A DNA stretch of 64,000 nt from CAYMEK01 sp964389305 (GTDB lineage: Bacteria > Spirochaetota > Spirochaetia > SZUA-6 > DRHE01), in the NCBI GenBank assembly GCA_964389305.1, contig CAYMEK010000006.1:25991-89990 (forward strand). Direction: 5' to 3'. Positions 1 through 8,888 of the stretch are shown here, piece by piece (the stretch's first letter is position 1; every line of letters starts with the position of its first letter). The position numbers were made by a program, and so were the translations under genes. The notes under the pieces are model-generated. The model was given only the letters and a program-made list of their open reading frames with translations. It was not told the DNA's origin and ran no database searches.

Positions 1-1
1 T

Positions 2-850
2 CAAGCCGGGCAGAAGATAGGGCTTGCTGCGTCCCACACCCACCGGGTAAGGGGGCTCTGCCTCTGGCTGGGCGCCACCCTCTCCATGCCGGCCTCGGCT
101 CTACTAGTGTTATACGCCGTTTCTTTGGGCAACGTCGCTCTGGTTGGAGTCATGTCCGGTTCGGGGCTGGCCTCCCTGGTCCTGTTCTCCCATCTAGTGA
201 TGCGGGAACGGATCGAGCGTAGAGAAATTATCGGGGTCTCGATGGTGTTCACAGCGGCTGCGCTGATAGGCGCCTTCGCCGGGGACGTACAGCAGGTGGA
301 GAGCACTCATCCCGGGCTGTACTTCTATCTGGCCTCCGTCTGCGCAGCCTACCTGTTGACCTGGCTTGTTGTCCGGAAGCGGGAACGGCTTGCAGGCATT
401 GTGATCGCCGGATTGTCCGGGGCCCTTAGCGGGTTCGTTCCTTTGCTTCAGAAACTCTCCACTTCCTCATTTGCCCGCGCCCGATCACTGATCCGTCTTC
501 ATTTGAAAAGCGATAGAGCCCTCGCCGTCGCCGCTGAGAAAGCGACGGAGCTGCTTTCCAACCCGTGGGCGCTGGCCTGGATCGCAATCTCGCTGCTGTC
601 GATGGTCGTAATGCAGTTTGCCTATAGAAGGGACAAAGCAATCCGTCTTATACCTTCTTTTGCCGCCAATACCATTGCCATTCCCGTACTGGGCGGAGTG
701 CTTGCCTTCGGCGAACGGTTACATCCCCTCCAGTGGCTCGGTGTATTTCTGATCGCCAGCGGGGTCTTCCTCATTACCGTAAAGCCTAAAGTGACGGTAT
801 TGTCGGCCGGGGGTACCCGGAAGGGAGGACAGCACACAGGCTCGGGTTGA
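2..850 (+). CDS. EamA/DMT-family permease, 5' end cut by window edge
   Basis: The frame is open from the left edge to the TGA at 848-850, so the N-terminus is missing; the ATG at 86 is internal. The visible 283 residues hold several hydrophobic segments. Residues encoded from about 150 to 270 (SGLASLVLFSHLVMRERI, then a conserved IG turn) match the end of a first EamA repeat, and the tail (GGVLAFGERLHPLQWLG) matches the end of a second. The family consists of ten-helix inner-membrane exporters of metabolites or amino acids. The substrate cannot be told. The cytoplasmic insert between the repeats (about nucleotides 440-560) looks longer than usual. Confidence 0.72.
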   Translation, partial: QAGQKIGLAASHTHRVRGLCLWLGATLSMPASALLVLYAVSLGNVALVGVMSGSGLASLVLFSHLVMRERIERREIIGVSMVFTAAALIGAFAGDVQQVESTHPGLYFYLASVCAAYLLTWLVVRKRERLAGIVIAGLSGALSGFVPLLQKLSTSSFARARSLIRLHLKSDRALAVAAEKATELLSNPWALAWIAISLLSMVVMQFAYRRDKAIRLIPSFAANTIAIPVLGGVLAFGERLHPLQWLGVFLIASGVFLITVKPKVTVLSAGGTRKGGQHTGSG

Positions 851-963
851 ATCCTCCCGGATGGCAATGCCGCAATCGGCAATCCGTCTATTTATGTTGA
901 CTCAAGAGCCGATTCCTGCCATCGTAGCGTTGAGATCTCATTACCTCGAGAAAAGAGGTTGGC

Positions 964-1989
964 ATGCGAAAACCGATCGCAGCGATCATGGCGGTTGTGC
1001 TGGTTTTTCCTCTTGTATTGGCTACCCTTTTGAGCTTCTCCATAATCACCTGGGCGCTTGACCGGAGCTTCTATCTGGAAATTGTGTCAGACGAGCGGAT
1101 CTACGAACTGATGTTGAGCGATACCGCTTGGGACGAGAAGCAGGTTTTCGATGACCTCGACCTGATCGGTGAGCTCGACGGCATCCCCGCAGGCCCCCTG
1201 GCCCGTGCTCTGCGAGAGATCGTCACACCCCACTATCTACGCTCCCAAGCTGTGCGCCTGGTGAACGGCATCTTCGACACCGTCGAGAGCCGTAGTTCCG
1301 TGACGGAGCTTTCAATAGAGCTGACACCGTTGAAAGAAAGGTTGAGAGGAGAAGCGGGCGAACGTTTCGCCCGGGTTCTCGTCGAAAGCCTCCCGGCCTG
1401 CTCCGAGGGTCAGGAGCCGTTGGCACCGGGAGGCAGCCTGCCACGCTGCCTGCCTCCCGGTATCTCCGACGACGAGGCTGCACAATTGATTCTGACCGGA
1501 CTGCCGGAGTTTCTGAAGCGACTGCCCGAGACCTATCCCCTGCCTTCGGAATCGATCCGGGTTGACTACCAACGAGCAAATACGCTCTGGCTCGGATTCA
1601 TAGGCAAAGGCCGCCTGATTTGGGCCAGCGTGATCCTTGGCTTGATCGCCGCCGGGTTCTGGATCGGAGCAGCCTTCGTAGCGGGTGAGAACCGCCGGCA
1701 GGTGGTGCAATGGCTGGGCTGGCCGCTGCTGGCACCGGCCCTTGTAATCCTGGCAGCCGGAATAGCACTCCGAATAGTCGCCGGCTGGCCTTGGGAGAAC
1801 ATCGCCCCCATGAACTGGATCGGCGCCGACTTCTGGCACGGAGCGGAGATTGCGGGGGTAATTGCTACCGTAGTTAAGGAAGCGGTCAAAGCTGCAGCGC
1901 GAGGTTTTCTTACCACCTCAGGGATAGTTGTCGGAATCTCTCTCGGTCTGATAATCTGGTCCTATTCCATCCAGGCCGAGGATGAGTGA
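964..1989 (+). CDS. Hypothetical membrane protein, 341 aa
   Basis: I do not recognise the family. An N-terminal hydrophobic segment (residues about 5-30) is followed by a roughly 180-residue polar domain and then three or four transmembrane segments (about 212-235, 248-270 and 310-335). That suggests an extracytoplasmic domain held between membrane anchors. The polar domain has three cysteines close together (CSEGQ, CLPPG region), possibly a disulfide if exported. The start is supported by an AGAGG ribosome-binding site just upstream of the ATG. It lies 113 bases after the permease gene and ends before a strong terminator, so it may be the last gene of that transcript. Function is unknown. 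Confidence 0.6.
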   Translation: MRKPIAAIMAVVLVFPLVLATLLSFSIITWALDRSFYLEIVSDERIYELMLSDTAWDEKQVFDDLDLIGELDGIPAGPLARALREIVTPHYLRSQAVRLVNGIFDTVESRSSVTELSIELTPLKERLRGEAGERFARVLVESLPACSEGQEPLAPGGSLPRCLPPGISDDEAAQLILTGLPEFLKRLPETYPLPSESIRVDYQRANTLWLGFIGKGRLIWASVILGLIAAGFWIGAAFVAGENRRQVVQWLGWPLLAPALVILAAGIALRIVAGWPWENIAPMNWIGADFWHGAEIAGVIATVVKEAVKAAARGFLTTSGIVVGISLGLIIWSYSIQAEDE

Positions 1990-2058
1990 AAAAAAGCTGT
2001 TAAAATGGCGAGTTATCCGTTAGAATTGGGGGAAGATAAAATAAAATAAGGAGGCGAA

Positions 2059-2104
2059 GCCCCTGGGTAAAGGAGGTGGAAACCCCAGGGGCCTCTCTTT
2101 TTAT
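2059..2104 (+). terminator. Rho-independent terminator after the 964-1989 gene
   Basis: A GCCCCTGGG arm (2059-2067) pairs with CCCAGGGGC (2084-2092) and is followed by a T-rich tract (ctctctttttattt). The position just after a stop codon and before the next gene fits intrinsic termination. Confidence 0.75.
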
Positions 2105-2149
2105 TTATTATCGGCATAAATCCTAAAAACAAATATATCGGAGAACTCT

Positions 2150-3505
2150 ATGGCAGAAGCGAGATTTCCCGCTGATTTTCTCTGGGGTACAGCGACGGCT
2201 TCCTACCAGATCGAAGGGGCGGTGCGCGAAGATGGGCGGGGGGAGACGATCTGGGACAGGTTCAGCCGCACACCGGGGAATATATATCTGGACCAAAACG
2301 GCGATGTCGCCTGCGACCACTACCATCGCTACCGGGATGATGTCCGCCTGATGAGAGATATAGGGCTGCGGTCCTACCGCTTCTCAATAGCCTGGTCCCG
2401 CATATTCCCGCACGGGGGAGGCGGGCTCAATCCCGCCGGTTTGGATTTCTACCAGCGGCTTGTTGACGAGCTCCTCACAGCAGGTATCGTACCGACGGCA
2501 ACGATCTACCACTGGGACCTGCCTCAAGCCCTTCAGGACCAAGGAGGATGGCAGAGAAGAGATACCGTAAAGTACTACCTGGACTACGCCGCCACCCTGT
2601 TCGAACGTCTAGGCGATCGGGTAAAACTTTGGATTACCCAAAACGAGCCCCAGGTTGTTTCCCACCTTGGACACGGAACCGGAGAGCATGCACCAGGTAT
2701 CAGAGATGAGGCCGCCGCCCTCGAGGTCTCCCACCATCTGCTGCTGTCCCATGCTCAGGCTGTGAAGCTGTATCAGGAATACAAGGGAGCCGAAGGCAAG
2801 ATAGGCATCGCTCTGAACCTGTCCCCGGTATATGCTTTATCCGATGACTCTCCGGAGGACCGGCAGGCGGCCCTCTATTGCGACGGCGCTCACAACCGCT
2901 GGTTCCTGGATCCGGTTTTCACGGGGAGTTACCCGAAGGATATGCTGGAAATTTCCAGAAAGCGCTTCAACGCCCCCACCGTACAGGCCGGTGACGAGGA
3001 GGACTTCAGGAAGGCCGCGATAGACTTCCTGGGCGTGAACTACTACCTGCGGTTGACGGTTCGCGGCCCGGAAAAAAGCGACGAATTGTTCAGGCCTGTG
3101 AGGCCGGAACCAGGGGGCGCTCAACTGACCGAGATGGGCTGGGAGCAGTTTCCCGAAGGTCTGCACGCCATCTTGATGCGAGTGCAGAAAGACTACGATC
3201 CCGCAGAGATCTATGTCACCGAAAACGGCGCAGCTTTCAAAGATCAAACGATCCAAGACGGGCAGGTGCAGGACGATGACAGAATAAAGTTCTTGAAGGA
3301 CCATTTCGCCGCCGCCCATAGAGCCATGCAGCAAGGAGTGAAGCTCAACGGCTATCAGGTCTGGAGTCTCATGGACAACTTCGAATGGTCCTACGGGTAC
3401 AGCAAGCGCTTCGGTATTATCCGGGTGGACCGTCGAACCCTGGAGCGAAGGCCTAAAAAAAGCGCCGGGTGGTACGGGCGGGTGATAGCGGAAAGCGGTT
3501 TCTGA
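2150..3505 (+). CDS. GH1 beta-glucosidase (or related beta-glycosidase)
   Basis: A cytoplasmic family 1 glycoside hydrolase of 451 residues, the usual length. Visible family landmarks are FLWGTATASYQIEG near the N-terminus, the glycone-binding Gln20 and the HWD at 121-123. The acid/base glutamate Glu166 sits in TQNEP and the nucleophile Glu358 in VTENG. WSLMDNFEWSYGYSKRFGI near the C-terminus forms the aglycone/glycone pocket. There is no signal peptide, so it probably cleaves imported beta-glucosides such as cellobiose. No transporter is adjacent. Six-phospho specificity cannot be excluded, although the DNFEWSYGYSKRFG segment looks more like non-phosphorylated beta-glucosidases. Confidence 0.93.
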   Translation: MAEARFPADFLWGTATASYQIEGAVREDGRGETIWDRFSRTPGNIYLDQNGDVACDHYHRYRDDVRLMRDIGLRSYRFSIAWSRIFPHGGGGLNPAGLDFYQRLVDELLTAGIVPTATIYHWDLPQALQDQGGWQRRDTVKYYLDYAATLFERLGDRVKLWITQNEPQVVSHLGHGTGEHAPGIRDEAAALEVSHHLLLSHAQAVKLYQEYKGAEGKIGIALNLSPVYALSDDSPEDRQAALYCDGAHNRWFLDPVFTGSYPKDMLEISRKRFNAPTVQAGDEEDFRKAAIDFLGVNYYLRLTVRGPEKSDELFRPVRPEPGGAQLTEMGWEQFPEGLHAILMRVQKDYDPAEIYVTENGAAFKDQTIQDGQVQDDDRIKFLKDHFAAAHRAMQQGVKLNGYQVWSLMDNFEWSYGYSKRFGIIRVDRRTLERRPKKSAGWYGRVIAESGF

Positions 3506-3536
3506 GATTCCCGGCAACGTTGCTTTTCGCTTATTT

Positions 3537-3570
3537 AAAAAAAATCCTTCCCACGTTTTTGCGGGAAGGA
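3537..3570 (-). terminator. Intrinsic terminator of the recO-rpsU operon
   Basis: Read on the minus strand, TCCTTCCC (3570-3563) pairs with GGGAAGGA (3552-3545), followed at once by eight T residues (3544-3537). It lies 27 bases beyond the rpsU stop codon. On the plus strand the same hairpin lacks a T tract, so it probably serves mainly rpsU. Confidence 0.85.
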
Positions 3571-3596
3571 CCCTAGTTTACAGCTTTTTCCAGATT

Positions 3597-3815
3597 TTAG
3601 TATTTCTTGGCTTGTCCGATTTTTCGCATCTTTTTCATCCGCTTGCGTTCCATTGCCTTCTTCTTCCTGTTACGGATCGCCGAAGGCTTTTCGTAAAATT
3701 CTCGTTTTTTCCACTCACGGATGATGCCCTCTTTTTCGACCATACGCTTGAAGCGTTTTATCGCCTTCTCAAGGGCTTCATCGTCTCCAACAATAATCGC
3801 CGGTATGGGAATCAC
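3597..3815 (-). CDS. rpsU: 30S ribosomal protein S21
   Basis: The 72-residue product is basic and matches S21: LEKAIKRFKRMVEKEGI, then EWKKREFYEKPS, then a lysine/arginine-rich tail. S21 binds 16S rRNA near the anti-Shine-Dalgarno region and promotes initiation. It is the last gene of the recO-recJ-M23 run, before a terminator. The start is ambiguous. GTG at 3815 overlaps the TGA stop of the peptidase gene (GTGA coupling). However, S21 proteins commonly begin close to PAIIV, which would put an ATA codon at 3806-3804 six bases after a strong GGAGGTG. The GTG start is given here. Confidence 0.93.
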   Translation of the reverse strand: MIPIPAIIVGDDEALEKAIKRFKRMVEKEGIIREWKKREFYEKPSAIRNRKKKAMERKRMKKMRKIGQAKKY

Positions 3816-4936
3816 CTCCCCTCTTCTGGAATTTGATCCATAATATTATCCGAAAACACGGCTTTGTCAATAATCGGCTCGCCAACAAAAATATCCGGGT
3901 CCACGGCCACTCCGCAGACCCGCACCTCCCAATGCAGGTGCGGGCCGGTGGCCAGACCGGTCATGCCCACAGTCCCTATCCTCTGGCCCTGGAACACCCT
4001 CTGCCCCACCTGCACTTCCAGTTCGTGGAGGTGGTAGTACAGGGAGAATACTCCCGGAAGATGTTCGATTACCACAGTATTGCCCGGGATGATCCGCTCT
4101 CCGGCCAGCACCACCCTGCCCGCACCGCAGGCTTCCACCGGTGTCCCCTCCGGTGCCGCCAGGTCTACGCCGTTGTGCAGCGATCTGGAGCTGCCGCCAT
4201 CGCTATAGCTGTACAACCGTCGATCGGCGAACAACGAGCTTCGCCAGGTGGCTTGAACAGGGATCTGAAACGACCCGGTCTCGAACAACGATTTCACGTG
4301 AAAGGAGGACAGGACCTCCTGTAGTTGCCGAGACTCCTCGAGCTTGCGCGGATCGGTGGAGGTCATAAGTTCGGTAAGGGACTGGTTGAAGGCTATCCGC
4401 TCGCTGCGAAACTCTCGATGCATCACCTGCACCTTTCCCAGATAGATGAAGAAGCGCTTACCCCTGGAACCGCTGATGGTAAGATGGTACGATCCTGCAG
4501 CGGCGGTGCTTGGAACTCCGCAAAGAAAAAACCAGATCCCTTCTTCCTCATCGAGGGGAAAACCTCTCACCGTCGAATGAAAGCCATCCTCTTCCCTCTT
4601 CAGCGTCACTTCCAGGCGATCTACCTGTTCTGAGAATACGACATGGCCCTTGAGAACCTCTCCCCGGGGTACCTCCGGTGTATACTCAAGGGAGAGCCGC
4701 AGAGGCCAGCTATTTTCCGGATAGTAGGAAAACAGCCCCGAAAGGGGAATAAGCTCTCCCTCGATCCAGCGAAAGCTGTCCTGCTCGGAGATGTAGCAAT
4801 AAGGCCTGCCCCCGAGTATTTTCGCCTCTACCGAGACGGATGACAATCGCACGGTCTCCGCTGACGCCGGCCGACAGGATCCGGCTGCCAGCAGAAAGGC
4901 CGGCAGCAAAGCAAGGAGGAAACCCTTTGCTCTCAT
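3812..4936 (-). CDS. Exported M23-family peptidase (LytM-like), probable lipoprotein or periplasmic
   Basis: The product has 374 residues. The start chosen is the ATG at 4936, which overlaps the recJ stop (ATGA) and opens a signal sequence (MRAKGFLLALLPAFLLAA, then GSC); a longer open frame upstream lies within recJ. GSC could be a lipobox or part of a signal peptidase I site. An immunoglobulin-like middle region precedes the C-terminal M23 domain. The zinc ligands are visible as HNGVD and, further on, HLHWEV. Such enzymes cut peptidoglycan cross-links or act as adaptors for amidases in cell separation. Both catalytic motifs look intact, so it is probably an active endopeptidase. Confidence 0.9.
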   Translation of the reverse strand: MRAKGFLLALLPAFLLAAGSCRPASAETVRLSSVSVEAKILGGRPYCYISEQDSFRWIEGELIPLSGLFSYYPENSWPLRLSLEYTPEVPRGEVLKGHVVFSEQVDRLEVTLKREEDGFHSTVRGFPLDEEEGIWFFLCGVPSTAAAGSYHLTISGSRGKRFFIYLGKVQVMHREFRSERIAFNQSLTELMTSTDPRKLEESRQLQEVLSSFHVKSLFETGSFQIPVQATWRSSLFADRRLYSYSDGGSSRSLHNGVDLAAPEGTPVEACGAGRVVLAGERIIPGNTVVIEHLPGVFSLYYHLHELEVQVGQRVFQGQRIGTVGMTGLATGPHLHWEVRVCGVAVDPDIFVGEPIIDKAVFSDNIMDQIPEEGR

Positions 4937-7023
4937 TTCTTCAGGTCCAGGATTGTAAGCTGCAAGGTTTCGGTGTTCAGGTAGTAGTTGCGGTTCAACC
5001 TGAACACGATGTCCACGGTATCGTTCAGATTGAAGTCCCTGCCGGCCTTCTCGGCTGCATTCCAATATACCGCCGGCCATTTGTAGCGCTCTACTCCAAG
5101 CAGCATCTTAACGTGGGCCAGCTCTTTCCTGCCGACAATGTCCAGGCGCTCGATGCGCACCCCCCGAGTCAGGAATACCAGGGGCGGGCATCCCTCTCCG
5201 TAGGGCTCGAAGACCTCCACGATCCTGATCAGCTCCGGGTTCAGGTACTGAGGAGGAACCTCGGCATCGATCAGGATTTTAGCCTCCTCCCGATCCGGAG
5301 GGGTGTACGTTCTGACGACCTGAAAGAAACGCTCCTCGAAGCGGCCTAACAGCTGTGCGGACAGGTTGAACCCGGCCGCCCGATCGTGGCCCCCATAATT
5401 CTGGAAGAACTCGGAGAACAGGTCCAAGAATCCATCAGCCGGATAGGGGCTGCGCAACGATCCCACGGCCTTTTCCTGACCAACCGATACTACCAGAGCC
5501 GGCACTTTGTAGAAGCTCACCAGCCGGGCAGCCAAAATCCCGGTAATGCCGCGGGGGATGTCCTCGGCGGATACGAATACGAACTTCCCCTCTGTACGCT
5601 CCAGACTGCTGCGAGCTTGCGGGAAGCAGCTACCCCAGATCTTATCCCCCAGCGACTTGCGTCTGCGATTCAGCTCGAGGATAGCGTCGATAGCCAGCTC
5701 CAGGCGCTCGGGGGTGGAGGGCAGGAATAATGCCGCCGCTTTTTCAGGCTCTCCCATTCGACCCGCCGAGTTGAGCACCGGTGCAACATGCCAGGATATG
5801 TCCTTGGCGGTCAAACGCCGGCCGTGCAGGTTCTGGCGGATCAACAACTCGCGCAGACCGGGCCTCTTCAATTGATTCATGACGGCCAGACCGCGCTTTA
5901 CAATAATCTTGTTTTCATTCACCAACGGCATGAGATCGGCTATCGTGCCCAGAGCGGCCAGATCCAGCACACTTTCCAGAAACGGCAGCAGATCTAGCTT
6001 GTGCCAGACTACAGCGGTGTACAGATCGAGAAGCACATCCATTTCGCCGTCGCCATTGAACCGTCCCTCTGTGGCCAGCTCGCGTATCCGCAGCAGGCTC
6101 TTTCCGGCAAAGTCGGGGAAAACCGCAGCAACCTCGTCTTGGAGATCCTGCAATTCCAGCTCGCCGGCGCCCAGCTCCTGCAATATTTTCTGATGGGCTT
6201 CCTGGTTGTATACGAAGACTTTCCGGCCTGCCAGCGCAGCATATACCCTGGTCGTCTCGAACCGCCCGGCCGCCACCGGCAGGCTGTCGGTTACCCGTTC
6301 CACGGCCGCCAGGTTTACCAGCTTCACCGCTTCCAGCATGTAGGTCTCGTTGGCCGGCTGGACATGCAGGAACCATTCCGGCTTGTCGAACATCGACGTT
6401 TCGGAGAAAACCAGGGCGAGGGCCAGCTTGGCCACCACGCCGCAGCCGGCCAGATCCCGAAACGGATAGGTGGAATCGCGGCATTTCGGATTAATGATCG
6501 CTACGGCTTCCGGCAGCGTCCCCGGTGGATTGTGATGGTCCACGACGATGGTATCGATGCCCAGCCCCGAAGCCTGCGCAGTCTCCGCCTGGTTGGAGAT
6601 CCCGCAATCGACGGTGATCAGCAGCCTGCAGCCGGACCGGCCTAGATTCTCCACTACCTCCTGCGTCAGACCGTAGTCGTCTTCTCCAACCGGTATCTGC
6701 CACTGAACCCTGGCGCCCAGCCGTTGCAAGACCTCGAGCAGCAGGACGGTGGAGGTAATGCCGTCCACGTCGCGATCGCCGAAGATATAGATCAGCTCCT
6801 GTTCGGCAATTGCCCTGCGGATACGCTTTACCGCCTTGACCATGTCCCGGAAGAGAAAAGGATTGTGGAGCCGCAGCGGATCGCTGTCGAGGATGAAGCG
6901 GATGGAGCGGTTGTCCGTGTAGTTGCGTCGGATAAGCACCGAGGCGCTGATCAGGTCCAGACCGTAGCGTCTGGCTACCTCCCTGACCTCGTCCGGGTTG
7001 AGGTCTGCCTTACTCCAGATCAT
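4933..7023 (-). CDS. recJ: Single-stranded-DNA-specific 5'-3' exonuclease RecJ
   Basis: This is a 696-residue DHH-superfamily nuclease. Motif I is DRDVDG (83-88), a variant of DxDxDG. The DHH triad is at 162-164 (VVDHHNP). A DHHA1 domain carries GGHDRAAGFNL near residue 545, and an OB-like C-terminus follows. It is longer than the E. coli enzyme (about 577 residues) because of an insert around residues 230-330. RecJ resects 5' ends in RecFOR recombination and acts in base-excision and mismatch repair. The gene overlaps the end of deoA by 14 bases and sits in one operon with recO, so repair functions are linked here. Confidence 0.93.
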   Translation of the reverse strand: MIWSKADLNPDEVREVARRYGLDLISASVLIRRNYTDNRSIRFILDSDPLRLHNPFLFRDMVKAVKRIRRAIAEQELIYIFGDRDVDGITSTVLLLEVLQRLGARVQWQIPVGEDDYGLTQEVVENLGRSGCRLLITVDCGISNQAETAQASGLGIDTIVVDHHNPPGTLPEAVAIINPKCRDSTYPFRDLAGCGVVAKLALALVFSETSMFDKPEWFLHVQPANETYMLEAVKLVNLAAVERVTDSLPVAAGRFETTRVYAALAGRKVFVYNQEAHQKILQELGAGELELQDLQDEVAAVFPDFAGKSLLRIRELATEGRFNGDGEMDVLLDLYTAVVWHKLDLLPFLESVLDLAALGTIADLMPLVNENKIIVKRGLAVMNQLKRPGLRELLIRQNLHGRRLTAKDISWHVAPVLNSAGRMGEPEKAAALFLPSTPERLELAIDAILELNRRRKSLGDKIWGSCFPQARSSLERTEGKFVFVSAEDIPRGITGILAARLVSFYKVPALVVSVGQEKAVGSLRSPYPADGFLDLFSEFFQNYGGHDRAAGFNLSAQLLGRFEERFFQVVRTYTPPDREEAKILIDAEVPPQYLNPELIRIVEVFEPYGEGCPPLVFLTRGVRIERLDIVGRKELAHVKMLLGVERYKWPAVYWNAAEKAGRDFNLNDTVDIVFRLNRNYYLNTETLQLTILDLKK

Positions 7024-8329
7024 CGCCGCTTATTTCTTCCAACACCCGCCCCCGAGGCGGCGTTCGCTCGCCGCTAAAGGCGTACGCTTCCTCCACCAGC
7101 TCTCTGGCCGCGGCAGCTCTTTGCGCATCGCGAGCGTGGAGCAGGCACAACGCCTCTCCCTTCTCGATTTCGTCTCCCTGTATCTTTTTCAGCTCTATTC
7201 CCACCTCGGGAAGGACCGGGTCTTCTTTTTTATCCCGTCCGGCCCCGAGCAGGCCAGCAGCTAAACCAATCTTGTAGGCGTCGACCCTTTCGACATAGCC
7301 GCCCCGTCCGGAGGCAACCGGCACGGCTAAGGAAGCCCGCAGTCCCTTGTCCGGGTCTTCCACCGCGGTCACCTCTCCTCCCTGCAGCTCTACGTTTTCC
7401 ACGAATTTCCTCCAGGCGGAGCCGTCGGCAAGCCGGCGGCGGCATTCCGCCTCCCCCCTGCTTAAATCCGTTTCGATTCCTCCCAGAACCAGCATGTGAG
7501 CCGTAAGCCGGATCACCAGATCGAGCAGATCCCGTGGGCCGCCCCCCCGCAGGCAGTCCACGGCTTCCCGTACTTCCAGGAAATTCCCCACCATCAGCCC
7601 AAGCGGCTGATCCATATCGGACAGCACCGCGCGGATATGCCTCCCCAGGTTTGTTCCGGTGCGTACCAGCGACACAGCCAGCTTCCGGGCGTCCTCCAGG
7701 GACTTCATGAAGGCACCGGAGCCGCACTTGACGTCGAATACCAGAGATTCGGCTCCTTCGGCGAACTTCTTGCTCATGATGCTGGCTGTAATCAGCGGGA
7801 TCGACTCCACGGTTCCCGTGACATCCCGCAGGGCGTAAAGCTTGCGGTCCGCCGGGACTATCGTCTCGCTCTGCCCGATCATGGAGAATCCCGTTTTGCT
7901 CAAGACCTCCCTGAAGCTCTCGGCCGACAGATCGGTTCTGTACCCAGGGATCGACTCCAGCTTGTCCAATGTGCCTCCGGTATGTCCCAAACCGCGCCCG
8001 CTCATCATCGGCACGACGCAGCCGCAGGCGGCTGCCAGAGGAGCCAGGATCAGGGACACCTTGTCACCCACCCCGCCGGTGGAATGCTTGTCCACCAGCG
8101 GGCCTTTGATCCCGCTCAAATCGATGGTGCTGCCTGAGTCGATCATTGCCCGGGTGAGGGATCCCGTTTCCTCGAAGCTCATACCTTGGAAGAAAACGGC
8201 CATAGCAAAACTGGACAGCTGGTAATCCGGTATGCTGCCCTCCACATATCCTTGAATGAGAAAGTATATTTCTTCGCGGGAGAGGCTGCGGCCCTCCCTT
8301 TTTTTCATGATCAGATCAACAGCTCTCAT
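7010..8329 (-). CDS. deoA: Pyrimidine-nucleoside / thymidine phosphorylase
   Basis: The 439-residue protein starts RAVDLIMKKREG and carries the phosphate-binding segment KHSTGGVGDK (81-90). The region GRGLGHTGGTLDKLESIPG is the family signature. It cleaves thymidine, deoxyuridine or uridine with phosphate to give the base and (deoxy)ribose-1-phosphate in the cytoplasm. Length and architecture (alpha helical domain, alpha/beta domain, C-terminal PYNP domain) are normal. Whether it is strict for thymidine (DeoA) or broad (Pdp) cannot be decided by eye. It follows thpR by 8 bases and overlaps recJ. Confidence 0.93.
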   Translation of the reverse strand: MRAVDLIMKKREGRSLSREEIYFLIQGYVEGSIPDYQLSSFAMAVFFQGMSFEETGSLTRAMIDSGSTIDLSGIKGPLVDKHSTGGVGDKVSLILAPLAAACGCVVPMMSGRGLGHTGGTLDKLESIPGYRTDLSAESFREVLSKTGFSMIGQSETIVPADRKLYALRDVTGTVESIPLITASIMSKKFAEGAESLVFDVKCGSGAFMKSLEDARKLAVSLVRTGTNLGRHIRAVLSDMDQPLGLMVGNFLEVREAVDCLRGGGPRDLLDLVIRLTAHMLVLGGIETDLSRGEAECRRRLADGSAWRKFVENVELQGGEVTAVEDPDKGLRASLAVPVASGRGGYVERVDAYKIGLAAGLLGAGRDKKEDPVLPEVGIELKKIQGDEIEKGEALCLLHARDAQRAAAARELVEEAYAFSGERTPPRGRVLEEISGDDLE

Positions 8330-8336
8330 GGTTTTC

Positions 8337-8888
8337 CTATTCGAACATAACGGTCTTCAAAGATCTGTACTCCGCGCCCTGGGGTTTGAGAATCGACTGA
8401 TACAGAACGAGCCTGTCCAGGATAAGGGAATCCTCGAATCCGAACAACGCCTCCAGGTCGGCAAGCTCGATTCTCAAACCTTTATTTCTGGCCAGGGTGA
8501 TGTGGGGAGTAAACTCTCTGTCCTCCTGAAGATCGAAGTTTCCGTTGCGAACGAGCAGCTCCATGAAGCAGCGGTAGAGGTAACTTATCTCGGGGCCCCC
8601 TTTGACCAGGGGACAGAACAGCACGCGTGGTCTGCCGCGGGGCGGAAACTGCCCGATGCCGCCGATGACCGCCCTGATGCTGGCGACCTTCAGTCGCGGG
8701 CTGTCCATAATGCGCATTACTTCCAACACCTGATCCTGGTCCAGCTCCCCGAAAAAAACCAAGGTGACGTGCAGAGCTTGAGGCCTGACCACGCGCAGCC
8801 CTTGATAACGGTTTTTGAGCTCCGCCGCCAGCCTCTGTAGCCTGTCGATCACCGCAGCGGGCAAAGGCAGACCGGCGAATACCCTCAT
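8337..8888 (-). CDS. thpR: RNA 2',3'-cyclic phosphodiesterase (2H superfamily)
   Basis: This 183-residue protein has the two HxTx motifs of 2H phosphodiesterases: HVTL (40-43) and HITL (129-132). The N-terminus RVFAGLPLP and the FFGEL segment fit the ThpR/LigT family, which opens 2',3'-cyclic phosphate ends on RNA and can ligate tRNA halves in vitro. The physiological role in bacteria is unclear. Its ATG overlaps the recO stop (ATGA at 8888-8885), so the two are translationally coupled. Confidence 0.9.
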   Translation of the reverse strand: MRVFAGLPLPAAVIDRLQRLAAELKNRYQGLRVVRPQALHVTLVFFGELDQDQVLEVMRIMDSPRLKVASIRAVIGGIGQFPPRGRPRVLFCPLVKGGPEISYLYRCFMELLVRNGNFDLQEDREFTPHITLARNKGLRIELADLEALFGFEDSLILDRLVLYQSILKPQGAEYRSLKTVMFE

